64,000 bases of DNA from Nocardia sp. NBC_00403 (GCF_036046055.1 NZ_CP107939.1:1860001-1924000); one strand, 5' to 3'; shown: positions 21,290-30,535, counted from the stretch's first letter. The notes: generated by a model not told the origin, from the letters alone. Numbers and translations: made by a program.

Positions 21290-22770
21290 TGACCGCACCG
21301 GAATTGGCCAACGAGCCGGTGATCGTGCCGCCGGTGTCGCCCGGCGGGCGCAGGCGATTGCCAGGGCTGCGACTGTTGACGATGACCGCAGGGTTGCAAC
21401 GGGTGACGCTGATCATCGGTCTCGGCCTGGTCGCGCTGTTCGTGCTCACGGCGATCTTCGCGCCGTTGATCGCCCCCTACGGGCTTGCCCAGAACTCTTC
21501 CGACGGAGTTGCTTTCGTTGCACAGCAGCCGCCGTCGGGGCAGCACTGGTTCGGGACATCGGTCCGCAGTGAGGACGTGTTCTCCCGGGTGATCTATGGC
21601 GCGCGCACCGCGCTCTATGTGATCGCCATCTCGCTGACACTGTCGTTGCTCATCGGTGTGCCGCTGGGTCTGGTGTCCGGATACGTCGGTCGCTGGGTCG
21701 ACCGGATTCTCGTGCTCTTCATGGATGCGATCTACGCGTTCCCGACACTGCTGCTCGCCATCGTGGTGTCGATCGTGGTGGCGGGCGGCCAGTCGAGCAG
21801 CTTCGGCGGCGTGCTCTCCGCCGCGGTGGCGATCACGGCGATCTATGTGCCGCAGTACTTTCGGGTGGTCCGCAACGCCACGGTGGCGGTGAAGAACGAA
21901 CCGTATGTGGATGCGGCCCGTGTCACCGGTGCCTCCACCACGCGAATCCTGTTCCGGCACATCCTCGCCAATGTCACCCAGTCGTTGCCGGTGATCATCA
22001 CCCTCAACGGCGCCGACGCCATCCTGACACTGGCCGCGCTCGGCTTCCTCGGTTTCGGCATCGAGCCGACCCAAGCCGCGGAATGGGGTTACGACCTGAA
22101 CAAGGCGCTCAACGATGTCTCCAACGGCATTTGGTGGACCAGCATCTTCCCCGGTACCGCCATCGTCCTCGTGGTGCTCGGCATGACGCTGGTCGGCGAG
22201 AGTCTCAACGAGGCCCTCAACCCACTGCTGCGGACCCGCCGTGCCGTTGCGGTGTCAGCGGACGACAGTCTCCCCGCTGAAGCCGCTGAAGCCGCTGAAG
22301 CCGCTGAAGCCGCTGAAGCCGCTGAAGCCACCGAGGTCGCCGAAGCTGCGGAGGTCGGCGAGGTTGCCGAGGTCGGCGAGGTTGCCGAAGCTGCGGAGGT
22401 CGCCGAAGTCGCTGAAGCCGATGGCGGCGAGAATTCCACTGCCGCAGTGGAAGCCGATGCCGGCGCAGGCGATAGCTCCGCGGATGGCGGTGGCCGTGCT
22501 GCGCTGGAGAAAGCCGATCCCGACGAAATCTCGGGCGGCACCGGCGAAAAGGCTGTCGCGGCTGCCGAAGACACTGCGCTGGACCAGGCCGATCCGGACG
22601 AAACCGCGAGTGCTGCCGACGACAAGGCTGCCCCTGCGGATGGTGGCGGGGCCGCACCGGGCAAGGCCGATGCCAGCGAATCACCGAGTGCCGGAACCGA
22701 AACCGATGCTGCCGCCGACGGCAGCACCGAGCCGGGCGAGACGGTGCGGAAGGACAAGACCAATGAGTGA
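21289..22770 (+). CDS. ABC transporter permease, DppC-type, with long acidic Ala/Glu tail
   Basis: A 493-residue protein. Residues 1-320 are a normal DppC/OppC permease: YGLAQNSS..QHWFGTSVRSEDVFSRVI, EAA loop PYVDAARVTGASTTRI, and GESLNEALNPLL at the end of the last helix. About 170 extra residues follow, rich in Ala, Glu, Asp and Gly. They begin with repeated AEA and EVAE triplets and then ADPDE/GADAS-like stretches, with no recognisable domain. This tail would lie in the cytoplasm beside the ATPase. The next ATG lies inside its last codons. Confidence 0.88.
   Translation: MTAPELANEPVIVPPVSPGGRRRLPGLRLLTMTAGLQRVTLIIGLGLVALFVLTAIFAPLIAPYGLAQNSSDGVAFVAQQPPSGQHWFGTSVRSEDVFSRVIYGARTALYVIAISLTLSLLIGVPLGLVSGYVGRWVDRILVLFMDAIYAFPTLLLAIVVSIVVAGGQSSSFGGVLSAAVAITAIYVPQYFRVVRNATVAVKNEPYVDAARVTGASTTRILFRHILANVTQSLPVIITLNGADAILTLAALGFLGFGIEPTQAAEWGYDLNKALNDVSNGIWWTSIFPGTAIVLVVLGMTLVGESLNEALNPLLRTRRAVAVSADDSLPAEAAEAAEAAEAAEAAEATEVAEAAEVGEVAEVGEVAEAAEVAEVAEADGGENSTAAVEADAGAGDSSADGGGRAALEKADPDEISGGTGEKAVAAAEDTALDQADPDETASAADDKAAPADGGGAAPGKADASESPSAGTETDAAADGSTEPGETVRKDKTNE
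22272..22430 (+). repeat. In-frame 9-bp iterations encoding AEA/EVAE residues
   Basis: GCTGAAGCC is repeated about seven times from 22276, followed by looser GAGGTCGCCGAAG-type units. The frame is kept, producing the Ala/Glu-rich start of the DppC tail. This is a typical site for slippage-driven length variation between strains. Confidence 0.8.
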
Positions 22771-24499
22771 GCCAGCTGTGGTGGCCGATCGCCGACCGGC
22801 GTTGTCGATCGAATCGCTGTCGGTCACCTTCGCCACCGATGCCGGGCCCGTCTACGCCGTCAGCGATGTGTCCTATGAGGTGTTTCCCGGGGAGGTCCTC
22901 GCGATTGTGGGGGAGTCGGGCTCCGGGAAGTCGGTGAGCTCCCGCACGGCGATGGGCTTGCTGCCCGCGACCGCGCGGGTACGCGGCCTTGTCACCCTCG
23001 GCACCGAGGCCATCACCTCGATGAGCGAGAAGCAGCTCACCGCGCTGCGGGGTGGCGCGATCTCGATGGTGTTCCAGGAGCCCGGCCTCGCGCTCGACCC
23101 ACTGTTCACCGTCGGCTTCCAGATCAGCGAGGCGCTGCGGGCGCACAGCGACATGGGGCGCAAGGCAGCCAAAGCGCGTGCGGTGGAATTACTTCGGCTG
23201 GTCGGTCTGCCCGACCCCGAGCATCGGGTCGATTACTACCCGCATCAACTCTCGGGCGGGCAGAAGCAGCGCGTGGTGATCGCCATCGCCATCGCCTGCG
23301 AGCCGAAGGTGATCATCGCCGACGAGCCGACCACCGCGCTCGACGTCACCGTGCAGGCCGAAATCCTGGAGCTGCTGCGCGATCTGCGCGATCGCATCGG
23401 CAGCGCGATCGTGCTCATCACCCACAACATGGGGGTGGTCGCCGACCTCGCCGACCGGGTCGTGGTGATGCGCGACGGCCGGGTGGTCGAGGAGGCGCCG
23501 GTGGACGAGCTCTTCGCGAATCCGCACGCGGACTACACCCGCGCGCTACTTGCGGCCGTGCCCCATCTCGGCACCGAACAGCTCCAGCACGGCCCACCGA
23601 AGGATGTGACGATCGCGGGCGACCCGGTGCTCGAGGTGTCCGATCTGGTCGTGCAATTCCCGGGGCCGTTCGGCAGGCCGGCGTTCCGTGCGGTGGACAA
23701 CGTGACCCTGTCCATCGGGCCGGGCGAGACGCTCGGACTCGTCGGTGAATCGGGCTCGGGCAAATCGACCATCGGCCGCTGCGTCGCCGCGTTGCAACGC
23801 CCGACGTCGGGCGTTGTCCGGGTCCGCGGGCAGGACATCGCCGGGCTGTCGCAGCGACAGCTGCGGCCGATCCGGCGGCGCTTCGGTTTCGTCTTCCAAG
23901 ATCCGGCCAGCTCGCTCAACCCGCGGCTCACCGTCGGTGACTGTGTCGCCGAGCCGTTGATCGTGCACAAGATGGGCACCGCGACCCAGATTCGCGACCG
24001 GGTGCGGCATCTGCTCGAAGACGTGCAACTGCCGGCCGGCACCGATCGCCGCTACCCGCACGAACTGTCCGGCGGCCAGCGCCAGCGTGCCAGTCTGGCA
24101 AGGGCCCTTGCGCTGGACCCCGATCTGCTGGTCGCCGACGAGCCGACCAGCGCACTGGACGTCTCGGTGCAGGCCGCCGTGCTGGAGCTGTTCGGCCAGC
24201 TGCAACGCGAATGCGGGTGGGCCTGCCTGTTCATCAGCCACGATCTCGCCGTGGTCGATCAGCTGGCGGATCGGATCGTGGTGCTACGCGATGGCGCGGT
24301 GGTCGAACAGGGCGATCGGGATCGGATTCTGCGTGCGCCGCAACAGGAGTACACGCAGCGCCTGGTTGCCGCCGTGCCGGTCCCCGATCCGGTGGAACAG
24401 CGCCGCCGCCGGGCCCGGACCGCAGGCCTGTTCGCGACCGAGCCCGGCGAATCGAGCATGACTCGCACCCAGGTGGTGACGGATGGGGATCCGACGTGA
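22763..24499 (+). CDS. Fused dual ATPase of the peptide/nickel ABC importer (DppD-DppF)
   Basis: A 578-residue protein with two complete ABC nucleotide-binding domains in one chain. Domain 1 (about residues 10-265) has Walker A GESGSGKS, signature LSGGQKQR and DEPTTALD. Domain 2 (about 285-545) has GESGSGKS, LSGGQRQR and DEPTSALD. It energises the permease pair upstream. Fusion of the two ATPases is common in actinobacteria. The ATG at 22763 lies within the final codons of the DppC gene (ATGAGTGA), so expression is coupled. Confidence 0.92.
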   Translation: MSEPAVVADRRPALSIESLSVTFATDAGPVYAVSDVSYEVFPGEVLAIVGESGSGKSVSSRTAMGLLPATARVRGLVTLGTEAITSMSEKQLTALRGGAISMVFQEPGLALDPLFTVGFQISEALRAHSDMGRKAAKARAVELLRLVGLPDPEHRVDYYPHQLSGGQKQRVVIAIAIACEPKVIIADEPTTALDVTVQAEILELLRDLRDRIGSAIVLITHNMGVVADLADRVVVMRDGRVVEEAPVDELFANPHADYTRALLAAVPHLGTEQLQHGPPKDVTIAGDPVLEVSDLVVQFPGPFGRPAFRAVDNVTLSIGPGETLGLVGESGSGKSTIGRCVAALQRPTSGVVRVRGQDIAGLSQRQLRPIRRRFGFVFQDPASSLNPRLTVGDCVAEPLIVHKMGTATQIRDRVRHLLEDVQLPAGTDRRYPHELSGGQRQRASLARALALDPDLLVADEPTSALDVSVQAAVLELFGQLQRECGWACLFISHDLAVVDQLADRIVVLRDGAVVEQGDRDRILRAPQQEYTQRLVAAVPVPDPVEQRRRRARTAGLFATEPGESSMTRTQVVTDGDPT

Positions 24500-24707
24500 C
24501 AACCGATTTCGCTCGCGCATGGGTAACTCACCGGGTACATCCAGAACTCGACTCGCCACGTGACCGCCGGTCCGCGCGGAAACTGTCGTGGCAGTTACCA
24601 CCGGCGAAAGTCGCGGAGAGGCGGGGGAGCGCTGTGTGCTCGTTATCTGGCTCCGGTAGCGTGATCAGGCATCTATCCGCCGATTCGGTTTGGAGCTTTC
24701 CCCGAAA

Positions 24708-25787
24708 ATGACTGAACAGACACCTAGTGGCGCCGGTGCCTCCTACGCCGCAGCGGGCGTGGACATCGAGGCCGGTGACCGCGCCGTCGAGTTGTTCGGA
24801 CCATTGGCGAAGAAGGCCAGCCGTCCCGAAGTCCAGGGTGGCCTCGGCGGATTCGCCGGACTGTTCGCACTGAAGGGTGGCTACCGCGAGCCACTGCTCG
24901 CCGCCTCGACCGACGGCGTCGGTACCAAGATCGCTGTCGCGCAGGCCATGGACAAGCACGACACCGTCGGGCTCGACCTGGTTGCCATGGTCGTCGACGA
25001 TCTGGTGGTGTGCGGCGCCGAGCCGCTGTTCCTGCAGGACTACATCGCCGTCGGCAAGGTGGTGCCGGAGCGGGTCGCCGAACTGGTCTCCGGCATCGCC
25101 GAGGGCTGCGTGCAGGCAGGCTGCGCGTTGCTCGGCGGCGAGACCGCCGAGCACCCCGGCCTGATGGATCCCGACGATTATGACCTGTCGGCTACCGGTG
25201 TCGGCGTGGTCGAGGCCGATGCGGTGCTCGGCCCGGACCGAGTGCGTCCCGGCGACGTGGTGATCGCGATGGGCGCGTCGGGCCTGCACTCCAACGGTTA
25301 CAGCCTGGCCCGCAAGGTGCTGCTCGACATCAGCAGGATGTCGCTGACCGGGCACGTCGAGGAGTTCGGTCGCACGCTGGGCGAGGAGCTGCTCGAGCCG
25401 ACCAGGATCTACGCCAAGGACTGCCTGGCGCTCATCGCCGAAACCGATGTGCGCACCTTCGCGCACGTCACCGGTGGCGGTCTGGCCGCCAATCTGGGCC
25501 GGGTGCTGCCCGCGGGTCTGGTCGCCGAGCTCGATCGCGGCACCTGGAATCCTGCGCCGGTCTTCAAGATGATCGCCCAGCGTGGGCGGGTCGAGCGGGT
25601 CGAGATGGAGAAGACCTTCAACATGGGCGTCGGCATGGTTGCCGTCGTTGCGCCGGAGGATGTCGACCGGGCGCTTGCGGTGCTGACCGCGCGGCACATC
25701 GAATGCTGGACCCTCGGCACCGTGAAGAAGGCCAAGGATGCGGACGCGTTGCGCGCGGTCCTGGTCGGTGAGCACCCGAGGTTCTGA
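24708..25787 (+). CDS. purM: Phosphoribosylformylglycinamidine cyclo-ligase PurM (AIR synthetase)
   Basis: A 359-residue enzyme converting FGAM to AIR with ATP, the step right after PurLQS. Signatures are STDGVGTKIAVAQAMDKHDT, LGGETAEHPGLM, GASGLHSNGYSLAR and the end EKTFNMGVGMVAVV. ATG 24708 gives MTEQTPSGAGASYAAAGVDI, the normal beginning; a TTG 18 bp upstream is less likely. It follows the ABC importer by 208 bp that hold no gene. A strong hairpin terminator follows. Confidence 0.95.
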   Translation: MTEQTPSGAGASYAAAGVDIEAGDRAVELFGPLAKKASRPEVQGGLGGFAGLFALKGGYREPLLAASTDGVGTKIAVAQAMDKHDTVGLDLVAMVVDDLVVCGAEPLFLQDYIAVGKVVPERVAELVSGIAEGCVQAGCALLGGETAEHPGLMDPDDYDLSATGVGVVEADAVLGPDRVRPGDVVIAMGASGLHSNGYSLARKVLLDISRMSLTGHVEEFGRTLGEELLEPTRIYAKDCLALIAETDVRTFAHVTGGGLAANLGRVLPAGLVAELDRGTWNPAPVFKMIAQRGRVERVEMEKTFNMGVGMVAVVAPEDVDRALAVLTARHIECWTLGTVKKAKDADALRAVLVGEHPRF

Positions 25788-25814
25788 CCGCCGCGGTCGG
25801 ACACCATCGAACGC

Positions 25815-25854
25815 ACAACAGAGTCCCACATCGGATGATGCGGGACTCTGTTGT
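25815..25854 (+). terminator. Terminator after purM
   Basis: The 13-bp stem ACAACAGAGTCCC / GGGACTCTGTTGT (25815-25827 and 25842-25854) surrounds a 14-nt loop. It lies 28 bp after the purM stop. No long T-run follows, which is common for actinobacterial terminators. Confidence 0.75.
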
Positions 25855-25927
25855 CGTATGCAGGTGATTGTGTTGCAGGCCTAGATGTTCGCGTCCGTCA
25901 ACACAGGGTCAATCGACGCATGAAAGC

Positions 25928-25949
25928 GGGGGAGGCCCTGGCCTCCCCC
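25928..25949 (-). terminator. Terminator after the DUF3073 gene
   Basis: GGGGGAGGC / GCCTCCCCC form a 9-bp stem with a CCTG loop. On the minus strand the stem is followed by CGCTTTC. It lies 17 bp beyond the DUF3073 stop and also backs up termination from purM. Confidence 0.65.
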
Positions 25950-25966
25950 TCATACGTAGACGTGTG

Positions 25967-26185
25967 TCAGCGGCGCCAGTCGTCGTAGTTATCGTCGCTG
26001 TCCCAGCGGGACCGCGATTCGTCGACATCGTGCTCGTCGGAGATCACATCACTGCGCTGCGCGGTGTGGGGAGCACTGCTACCCGCCAACTCGCGCTGAA
26101 GGCTCGTGAAGTCGGTCGACGGAGAGCTGTACTTCAGCTCGCGTGCGACCTTGGTCTGCTTTGCCTTAGCCCGGCCACGGCCCAT
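25967..26185 (-). CDS. DUF3073 domain protein
   Basis: A 72-residue basic-to-acidic small protein starting MGRGRAKAKQTKVARELKYS, the hallmark of DUF3073, followed by TDFTSLQRELAG and an acidic, Arg/Asp-rich tail ending DDNYDDWRR. It is conserved next to purM throughout actinobacteria (Rv0810c from memory). Function is unknown; the basic head suggests nucleic acid contact, which is inference. The start at 26185 is fixed by the family N-terminus. Confidence 0.9.
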   Translation of the reverse strand: MGRGRAKAKQTKVARELKYSSPSTDFTSLQRELAGSSAPHTAQRSDVISDEHDVDESRSRWDSDDNYDDWRR

Positions 26186-26359
26186 GGCTGACCCCCTCGC
26201 GTCACTGCGGGGCGGCCTGGGGTGGTTTGGCGGCCCCGTTCGAATTGATATCTTCCTGACAGACACTTTAGCGTGTGTCAGGCAGTCTCGCTTCCATGAG
26301 TGGGTGAAGAACTCGTCGAGTGGTGCCGTTTGCCCCGTTGTCGCCCTCAACGCTCGGGC

Positions 26360-27313
26360 TTACACCACCCCGGGGATGGCGCGGATGACGCCGACCCGAG
26401 CGCCGCCGCCGAGCACCGCGGGCGCCGCGAGCTCGGCATGCGCGTCGGTCCACTCGACGCCCATTCGGTGCAGAATGGCCAGCGTCAGGGGGATGCGAGC
26501 CCGATCGTGGCCGTCATCGATCTTGTACGCGAAGGCCGTTCCGTCCGGTAGCGCACCGGCATGCACCCCGTCGGCGCCGATCTTGCAGACCAGGCCGGGG
26601 GTCGCCTGCATAATCAATAAATCGGGTGCGTTCGTGCCGGAAATCACTCGCGGATGGGCGCGAATCGCGTCGGCGACGCGCCGTTCCGGCGCCTCGGGAT
26701 CGGCCGTCGCCATGGTCGCGAAGGCGCGCGCGAGGTTGACCAACGAGACCGGAATGATGGGCAGCCCACAGCCATCGATACCGAGATCGGTCTCCGGTTC
26801 CCCGGTGAGGTCGGTGATGGTGGCGATCACCGACTGCTGCAGCGGGTGCGCCTCGTCGAGGTAGCCCGTGGTCGGCCAGCCGTTGACGGCGCAGGTGGCG
26901 AGCATCGCCGCGTGCTTGCCGGAGCAGTTCATGAAAACGGGGCTCGGCTCGACGGATCCGGCGAGCGCCGCGGCCCGCGCTTGCTCGCCCGACGGCAGGT
27001 CGGGCGGGCAAGCGAGAGCCTTCTCGTCGAACCCGAACCGGTCGAGCAGCCTGCGCACCAGCGCGACATGATCGGGCTCGCCGTAATGCGAGGCCGTCGC
27101 GATGGCCAGCTCCGCGTCGTCGAGCGGTTCGAAGCCGTTGCGCAGCAGCGTGATCGCCTGCATCGGTTTGTTGGTCGAGCGCGGGAAGATCGGCAGGTGC
27201 ACCTCGCCGAGCGCGAGGGTCGGCTCACCGTCGGAGCCGACGATGACCGCCGAGCCGCGATGCACGCATTCGCGGAAACCGGAACGGACGACTTCGACCA
27301 GCTCGACGCTCAT
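26360..27313 (-). CDS. L-asparaginase II family protein
   Basis: A 317-residue asparaginase of the type II (Rhizobium AnsA-like, PF06089) family, distinct from the E. coli enzymes. Characteristic segments are ELVEVVRSGFRECVHRGSAV, FPRSTNKPMQA, NCSGKHAAMLATC and GIDGCGLPIIPV. It releases ammonia from asparagine; a cytoplasmic location is expected, with no signal peptide. It lies upstream of DUF3073 on the same strand with a 174-bp gap and heads leftward like the MOSC gene behind it. Confidence 0.9.
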   Translation of the reverse strand: MSVELVEVVRSGFRECVHRGSAVIVGSDGEPTLALGEVHLPIFPRSTNKPMQAITLLRNGFEPLDDAELAIATASHYGEPDHVALVRRLLDRFGFDEKALACPPDLPSGEQARAAALAGSVEPSPVFMNCSGKHAAMLATCAVNGWPTTGYLDEAHPLQQSVIATITDLTGEPETDLGIDGCGLPIIPVSLVNLARAFATMATADPEAPERRVADAIRAHPRVISGTNAPDLLIMQATPGLVCKIGADGVHAGALPDGTAFAYKIDDGHDRARIPLTLAILHRMGVEWTDAHAELAAPAVLGGGARVGVIRAIPGVV

Positions 27314-27368
27314 GACAGCACCTCGCCGAAGATCGGTTGCGTGGTGTCCTCGGTTTCACTGCGCTCGA

Positions 27369-28070
27369 TCACAGTTGGGCTCCCGTCGCGAGTTCGTCGG
27401 CGCGCTGTTGTCGGGCGAGTTGTTCGTTCGCATGGCGGCGTGCGTGTCGCTCGATCTGCATTCGCACGTCGTCGGAGATCGACGGTTCGGCCTCGAGCAG
27501 CATCGCGAGCCGGTCCATGTCTTTGCCGGTGAACAGATCACGGACGGTCACGCCGTGCTCGGGGACGTGCACCACCCGCACTTCGTCGCAGGCGCCGATG
27601 CTGCCCTCGGACAGTACCCGCAGGTAGGCGCCGGTATCGCTCTGCAGGGTGAAGCGCCGGACCCACTGTGCCTCGTTGCTCCAGTGCTGGAAGGTGGCGC
27701 ATGGCACGCGCGGTGCGCTCACCTCGAGCAGTGTGTCGCCGATCGACCAGCGGGCACCGATCACCGCGTCGCTGACCGCGAGTCCGGAGATCCGCAGGTT
27801 CTCACCGAACCAGCCTGCCGGCAGGTCGCGGCCGAGCTCCGCGGCCCAGCGTTCGGCGTCGGCCTGGGCATATGCGTAGACGGCCTGATGGGTACCGCCG
27901 TGATTCTTGATGTCGCATACGTGATCGCCGTCGAGGCCGAGCGACCGCACCGTCAACCGACCGGGCTGGGGCCGCTTGTCGATCGCGGTCTTGCCGACCC
28001 GGCCCGGCACCTCGAGTTCGGCATGCACGACACAGACCGCGAGCACGCGGGCAGAGTCATCGGGTTGCAT
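27369..28070 (-). CDS. MOSC domain protein, YiiM-like
   Basis: A 233-residue protein. The MOSC beta-barrel spans about residues 40-165 (LGLDGDHVCDIKNHGGTHQA, GWFGENLRISGL) and carries the conserved Cys in SAPRVPCATFQ, the likely molybdenum-cofactor sulfur-carrying residue. A C-terminal three-helix YiiM domain (about 180-225) follows. Members reduce N-hydroxylated substrates or handle Mo-cofactor sulfur. It lies 55 bp upstream of the asparaginase start and may be cotranscribed with it. Confidence 0.9.
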   Translation of the reverse strand: MQPDDSARVLAVCVVHAELEVPGRVGKTAIDKRPQPGRLTVRSLGLDGDHVCDIKNHGGTHQAVYAYAQADAERWAAELGRDLPAGWFGENLRISGLAVSDAVIGARWSIGDTLLEVSAPRVPCATFQHWSNEAQWVRRFTLQSDTGAYLRVLSEGSIGACDEVRVVHVPEHGVTVRDLFTGKDMDRLAMLLEAEPSISDDVRMQIERHARRHANEQLARQQRADELATGAQL

Positions 28071-28143
28071 CGGGCCTACCCCTCTGTGTTTTGTGTGTCA
28101 CGCCCGCGGCGCATGGACCTTTCGCCACCACAGCCGAACCAGC

Positions 28144-29262
28144 TCAGCGCCCGCGTAGCCGGTCGACCGCGAGTCTGCCCGCTTGGGGTGCGTCATCGGC
28201 GGGCACCGAATCCGGATCGATCGCGGCGGCACACGGTCCGGCCGTCAGTGCGGTATCGGCGGGGATGGTGCGCTTGATCAGGGCAAGAGCGATCGGGCCG
28301 AGTTCGTAGTGGTCGATGATGGTGCCGATGCGGCCGACCGCGCGACCGCCCGCGGTGACGTCGTCGCCGACGGCAGGACGGTCGTCGGCGGAGCCGTCGA
28401 GGTGCAGCAGCACCAGATGGCGCGGCGGTTTGCCGAGGTTGTGCACTCGGGCGACGGTTTCCTGACCGCGGTAGCAGCCCTTGTTCAGGTGGACCGCGCC
28501 GTGCTCGTCGATCCCGCCGATCCAGTGCGCCTCGTGCGGGATGGTCCGCTCATCGGTGTCCAGCCCGACGCGCGGGCGCAGTGCCGCAACACGCAGCGCC
28601 TCGAAGGTCCACATGCCGGCGGGTTCAGCGCCCGCGGTGCTCAATCGGGTCCACAGATCGTCGAGCTGCGCACGCGGAATCACCAGATCGAAGGAATCGC
28701 CGGTCGGCCACGGCATCCGGCGCAGGAAGCCGCCGCCGGGCAGCGGCACCGCATCGTAAGTGTCGGGCAGCGGCTCGGTCAGGCCGAGCGCCTCGGTCAG
28801 TCGGCCGGCCTGCGGACCGAGCAGGCTCAGCACTGCGTAGTCGGCGGCCTCTTCCGGCTTGGCGTCGGCCCAGAAGACCATCTTCTTCAGGAAATCGAGG
28901 AGCGCGGTTCCGCGGTCGGCCTCGGTGTCGATCCACAGCGTGCCGTCCAGATCGGTGAGCACGAAGTGGTGCAGCACTCGGCCGTTGAGATCGAGATCCA
29001 GATTCTCCGCCGACTTCCGGTCGCCCAGGTTCGCGATGTGCTGGCTGCTGATGGTGTGCAGCCAGGTCAGCCGTTCGGCGCCGGTGATGCTCAGCACGAA
29101 TCGGTGCGACCGATCGACGATCGCCACCCGTTCCACGGCTGCGCGTTGCTCCCCGAGGGGATCACCGTAGTGCCATGCGACGGCGGCATCCGGCGAACCG
29201 GGTGCTCCCGCGACGGCGCCCGGGACAACAAGGATGGGGCTCGGTACAACGACCACGGACAC
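28144..29262 (-). CDS. ygfZ: Folate-binding YgfZ/GcvT-like protein
   Basis: A 372-residue GcvT-fold protein. KGCYRGQETVARVHNLGKPP contains the KGCYxGQE hallmark of YgfZ, which with folate assists repair or assembly of some Fe-S enzymes. The N-terminal half has the tetrahydrofolate-binding layout (VAIVDRSHRFVLSITGAERL). GTG 29262 is chosen; further upstream in-frame codons translate promoter-like sequence. It is divergent from pabC, matching the Rv0811c/Rv0812 pair in mycobacteria (from memory). Confidence 0.88.
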   Translation of the reverse strand: MSVVVVPSPILVVPGAVAGAPGSPDAAVAWHYGDPLGEQRAAVERVAIVDRSHRFVLSITGAERLTWLHTISSQHIANLGDRKSAENLDLDLNGRVLHHFVLTDLDGTLWIDTEADRGTALLDFLKKMVFWADAKPEEAADYAVLSLLGPQAGRLTEALGLTEPLPDTYDAVPLPGGGFLRRMPWPTGDSFDLVIPRAQLDDLWTRLSTAGAEPAGMWTFEALRVAALRPRVGLDTDERTIPHEAHWIGGIDEHGAVHLNKGCYRGQETVARVHNLGKPPRHLVLLHLDGSADDRPAVGDDVTAGGRAVGRIGTIIDHYELGPIALALIKRTIPADTALTAGPCAAAIDPDSVPADDAPQAGRLAVDRLRGR

Positions 29263-29447
29263 GCCAACCACTCTAGGCGGGTGCCGAGCGTCATGCCGTA
29301 GTCGGGCTACCGGCGGGTGTCCGATCGGGGAGCGGCACAGGAAACTTCGCCGCACAAGTCGCGCTCGGTCCGATACCAATCGGAATGGCCGCGAAACATT
29401 TGCCGTGACGTAGGCGCGGCCGGCGAACAGGGCCTACGCTTCCTCGC

Positions 29448-30368
29448 ATGGTAGATCGAGTTCTGGTAACACTCGATGGCGCGGTCCGGGATCCGGACGC
29501 GCCGTTGTTATTTGCCGACGATATCGGCGTGCTTCGTGGTGACGGTGTTTTCGAGACGGTGCTGGTGCGGGCCGGCAATCCTTGCGCGATCGAGTTTCAT
29601 CTAGGCAGACTGCGTCGTTCGGCGCAGGCGCTGGACTTGCCGGAGCCCGAATTGGGGCGGTGGCGCGAGGCGGTCGAGCAGGCGGCGAAGGAATGGGGCA
29701 CCGAACGCGAGGGCCTGATGCGGCTGGTGTTCACGCGGGGTCGCGATACCGAACTTTCCGGCGCCAAGTCCTCGGTCACCTCCGGTGATCTCGCCGCCGC
29801 GGTGCCGGTGCCGACTTGCTATGTGCTGGTGCTCCCGGTGCCGGAGCGGGTGCAGCAGGCCAGGACCGATGGTGTGTCGGTGGTGACGCTGTCACGCGGT
29901 ATTTCGGTGGATCTGGCGCAGGCCGCGCCGTGGCAGCTGCTCGGCGCGAAGACGCTGTCGTACGCCTCCAACATGGCGGCGCTGCGGTTCGCACACCGGA
30001 TGGGCTCCGACGACGTGATCTTCACGAGCACCGAGAACCGGGTGCTGGAGGGTCCGCGTTCGACCGTGGTGATCGCCCGCGACAAGCAGCTGATCACTCC
30101 GCCTGCCAAGAACGGCATCCTGCCCGGCGTCACCCAGCGGGCGCTGTTCGCCGAGGCGGAGAAGGCGGGCTGGAAATGTGAATACAAGTCGCTGTTCACC
30201 GCCGATCTGCTCACCTGCGACAGCATCTGGATGCTGTCGAGCATCACGCTGGCCGCGCGGGTCAACTCGTTGGACGGTCTGCGCATGATGGCGCCGGACA
30301 ATGCCGGGGAGATCGTCGAGCTGGTCGATCGAGGCGTCGGCAGGGCCGGTGCGATCGGGGATTGGTGA
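29448..30368 (+). CDS. pabC: Aminodeoxychorismate lyase (class IV aminotransferase fold)
   Basis: A 306-residue PLP enzyme giving p-aminobenzoate and pyruvate in folate synthesis. The PLP lysine is Lys168 in LGAKTLSYASN. The N-terminal FADDIGVLRGDGVFETVLV and the later ILPGVTQRALF are conserved. D-amino-acid or branched-chain aminotransferase activity is the alternative for this fold, but the context beside the folate-binding YgfZ matches the PabC position. ATG 29448 is well placed, with little sequence left upstream before the divergent gene. Confidence 0.85.
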   Translation: MVDRVLVTLDGAVRDPDAPLLFADDIGVLRGDGVFETVLVRAGNPCAIEFHLGRLRRSAQALDLPEPELGRWREAVEQAAKEWGTEREGLMRLVFTRGRDTELSGAKSSVTSGDLAAAVPVPTCYVLVLPVPERVQQARTDGVSVVTLSRGISVDLAQAAPWQLLGAKTLSYASNMAALRFAHRMGSDDVIFTSTENRVLEGPRSTVVIARDKQLITPPAKNGILPGVTQRALFAEAEKAGWKCEYKSLFTADLLTCDSIWMLSSITLAARVNSLDGLRMMAPDNAGEIVELVDRGVGRAGAIGDW

Positions 30369-30400
30369 GCGCCGCGGGACGTCCTTTCCCGTGATCTTCG

Positions 30401-30420
30401 TCCTACGACGACATGTAGGA
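30401..30420. promoter_or_regulatory. TCCTAC-GTAGGA inverted repeat, upstream site
   Basis: TCCTACGACGACATGTAGGA is a 6-bp inverted repeat with an 8-bp centre, sharing the CTACGAC..ACATGTAG words of the perfect palindrome at 30520-30535. It is a likely second binding site of the same regulator, about 117 bp upstream. Confidence 0.5.
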
Positions 30421-30488
30421 GTTGTTGGCGAGCTCGGGAAATGGCCGTCCTGAGCCCGACAGCACGGTGTGTCGCGCGTTAAGTCTTC

Positions 30489-30535
30489 TTGATCGGGCAA
30501 GCCTCCAGCGTAGCCTTTACTACGACATGTCGTAG
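30489..30535 (+). promoter_or_regulatory. cydA promoter with palindromic operator
   Basis: Candidate -35 TTGATC (30489-30494), 16-bp spacer and -10 TAGCCT (30511-30516). It is followed at once by the perfect 16-bp palindrome CTACGACATGTCGTAG (30520-30535), which would cover the start point. The TAC-ACATGT-GTA core resembles operators of BlaI/MecI/CopY-type repressors; that assignment is inference. The cydA ATG lies 17 bp after the palindrome. Confidence 0.6.
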
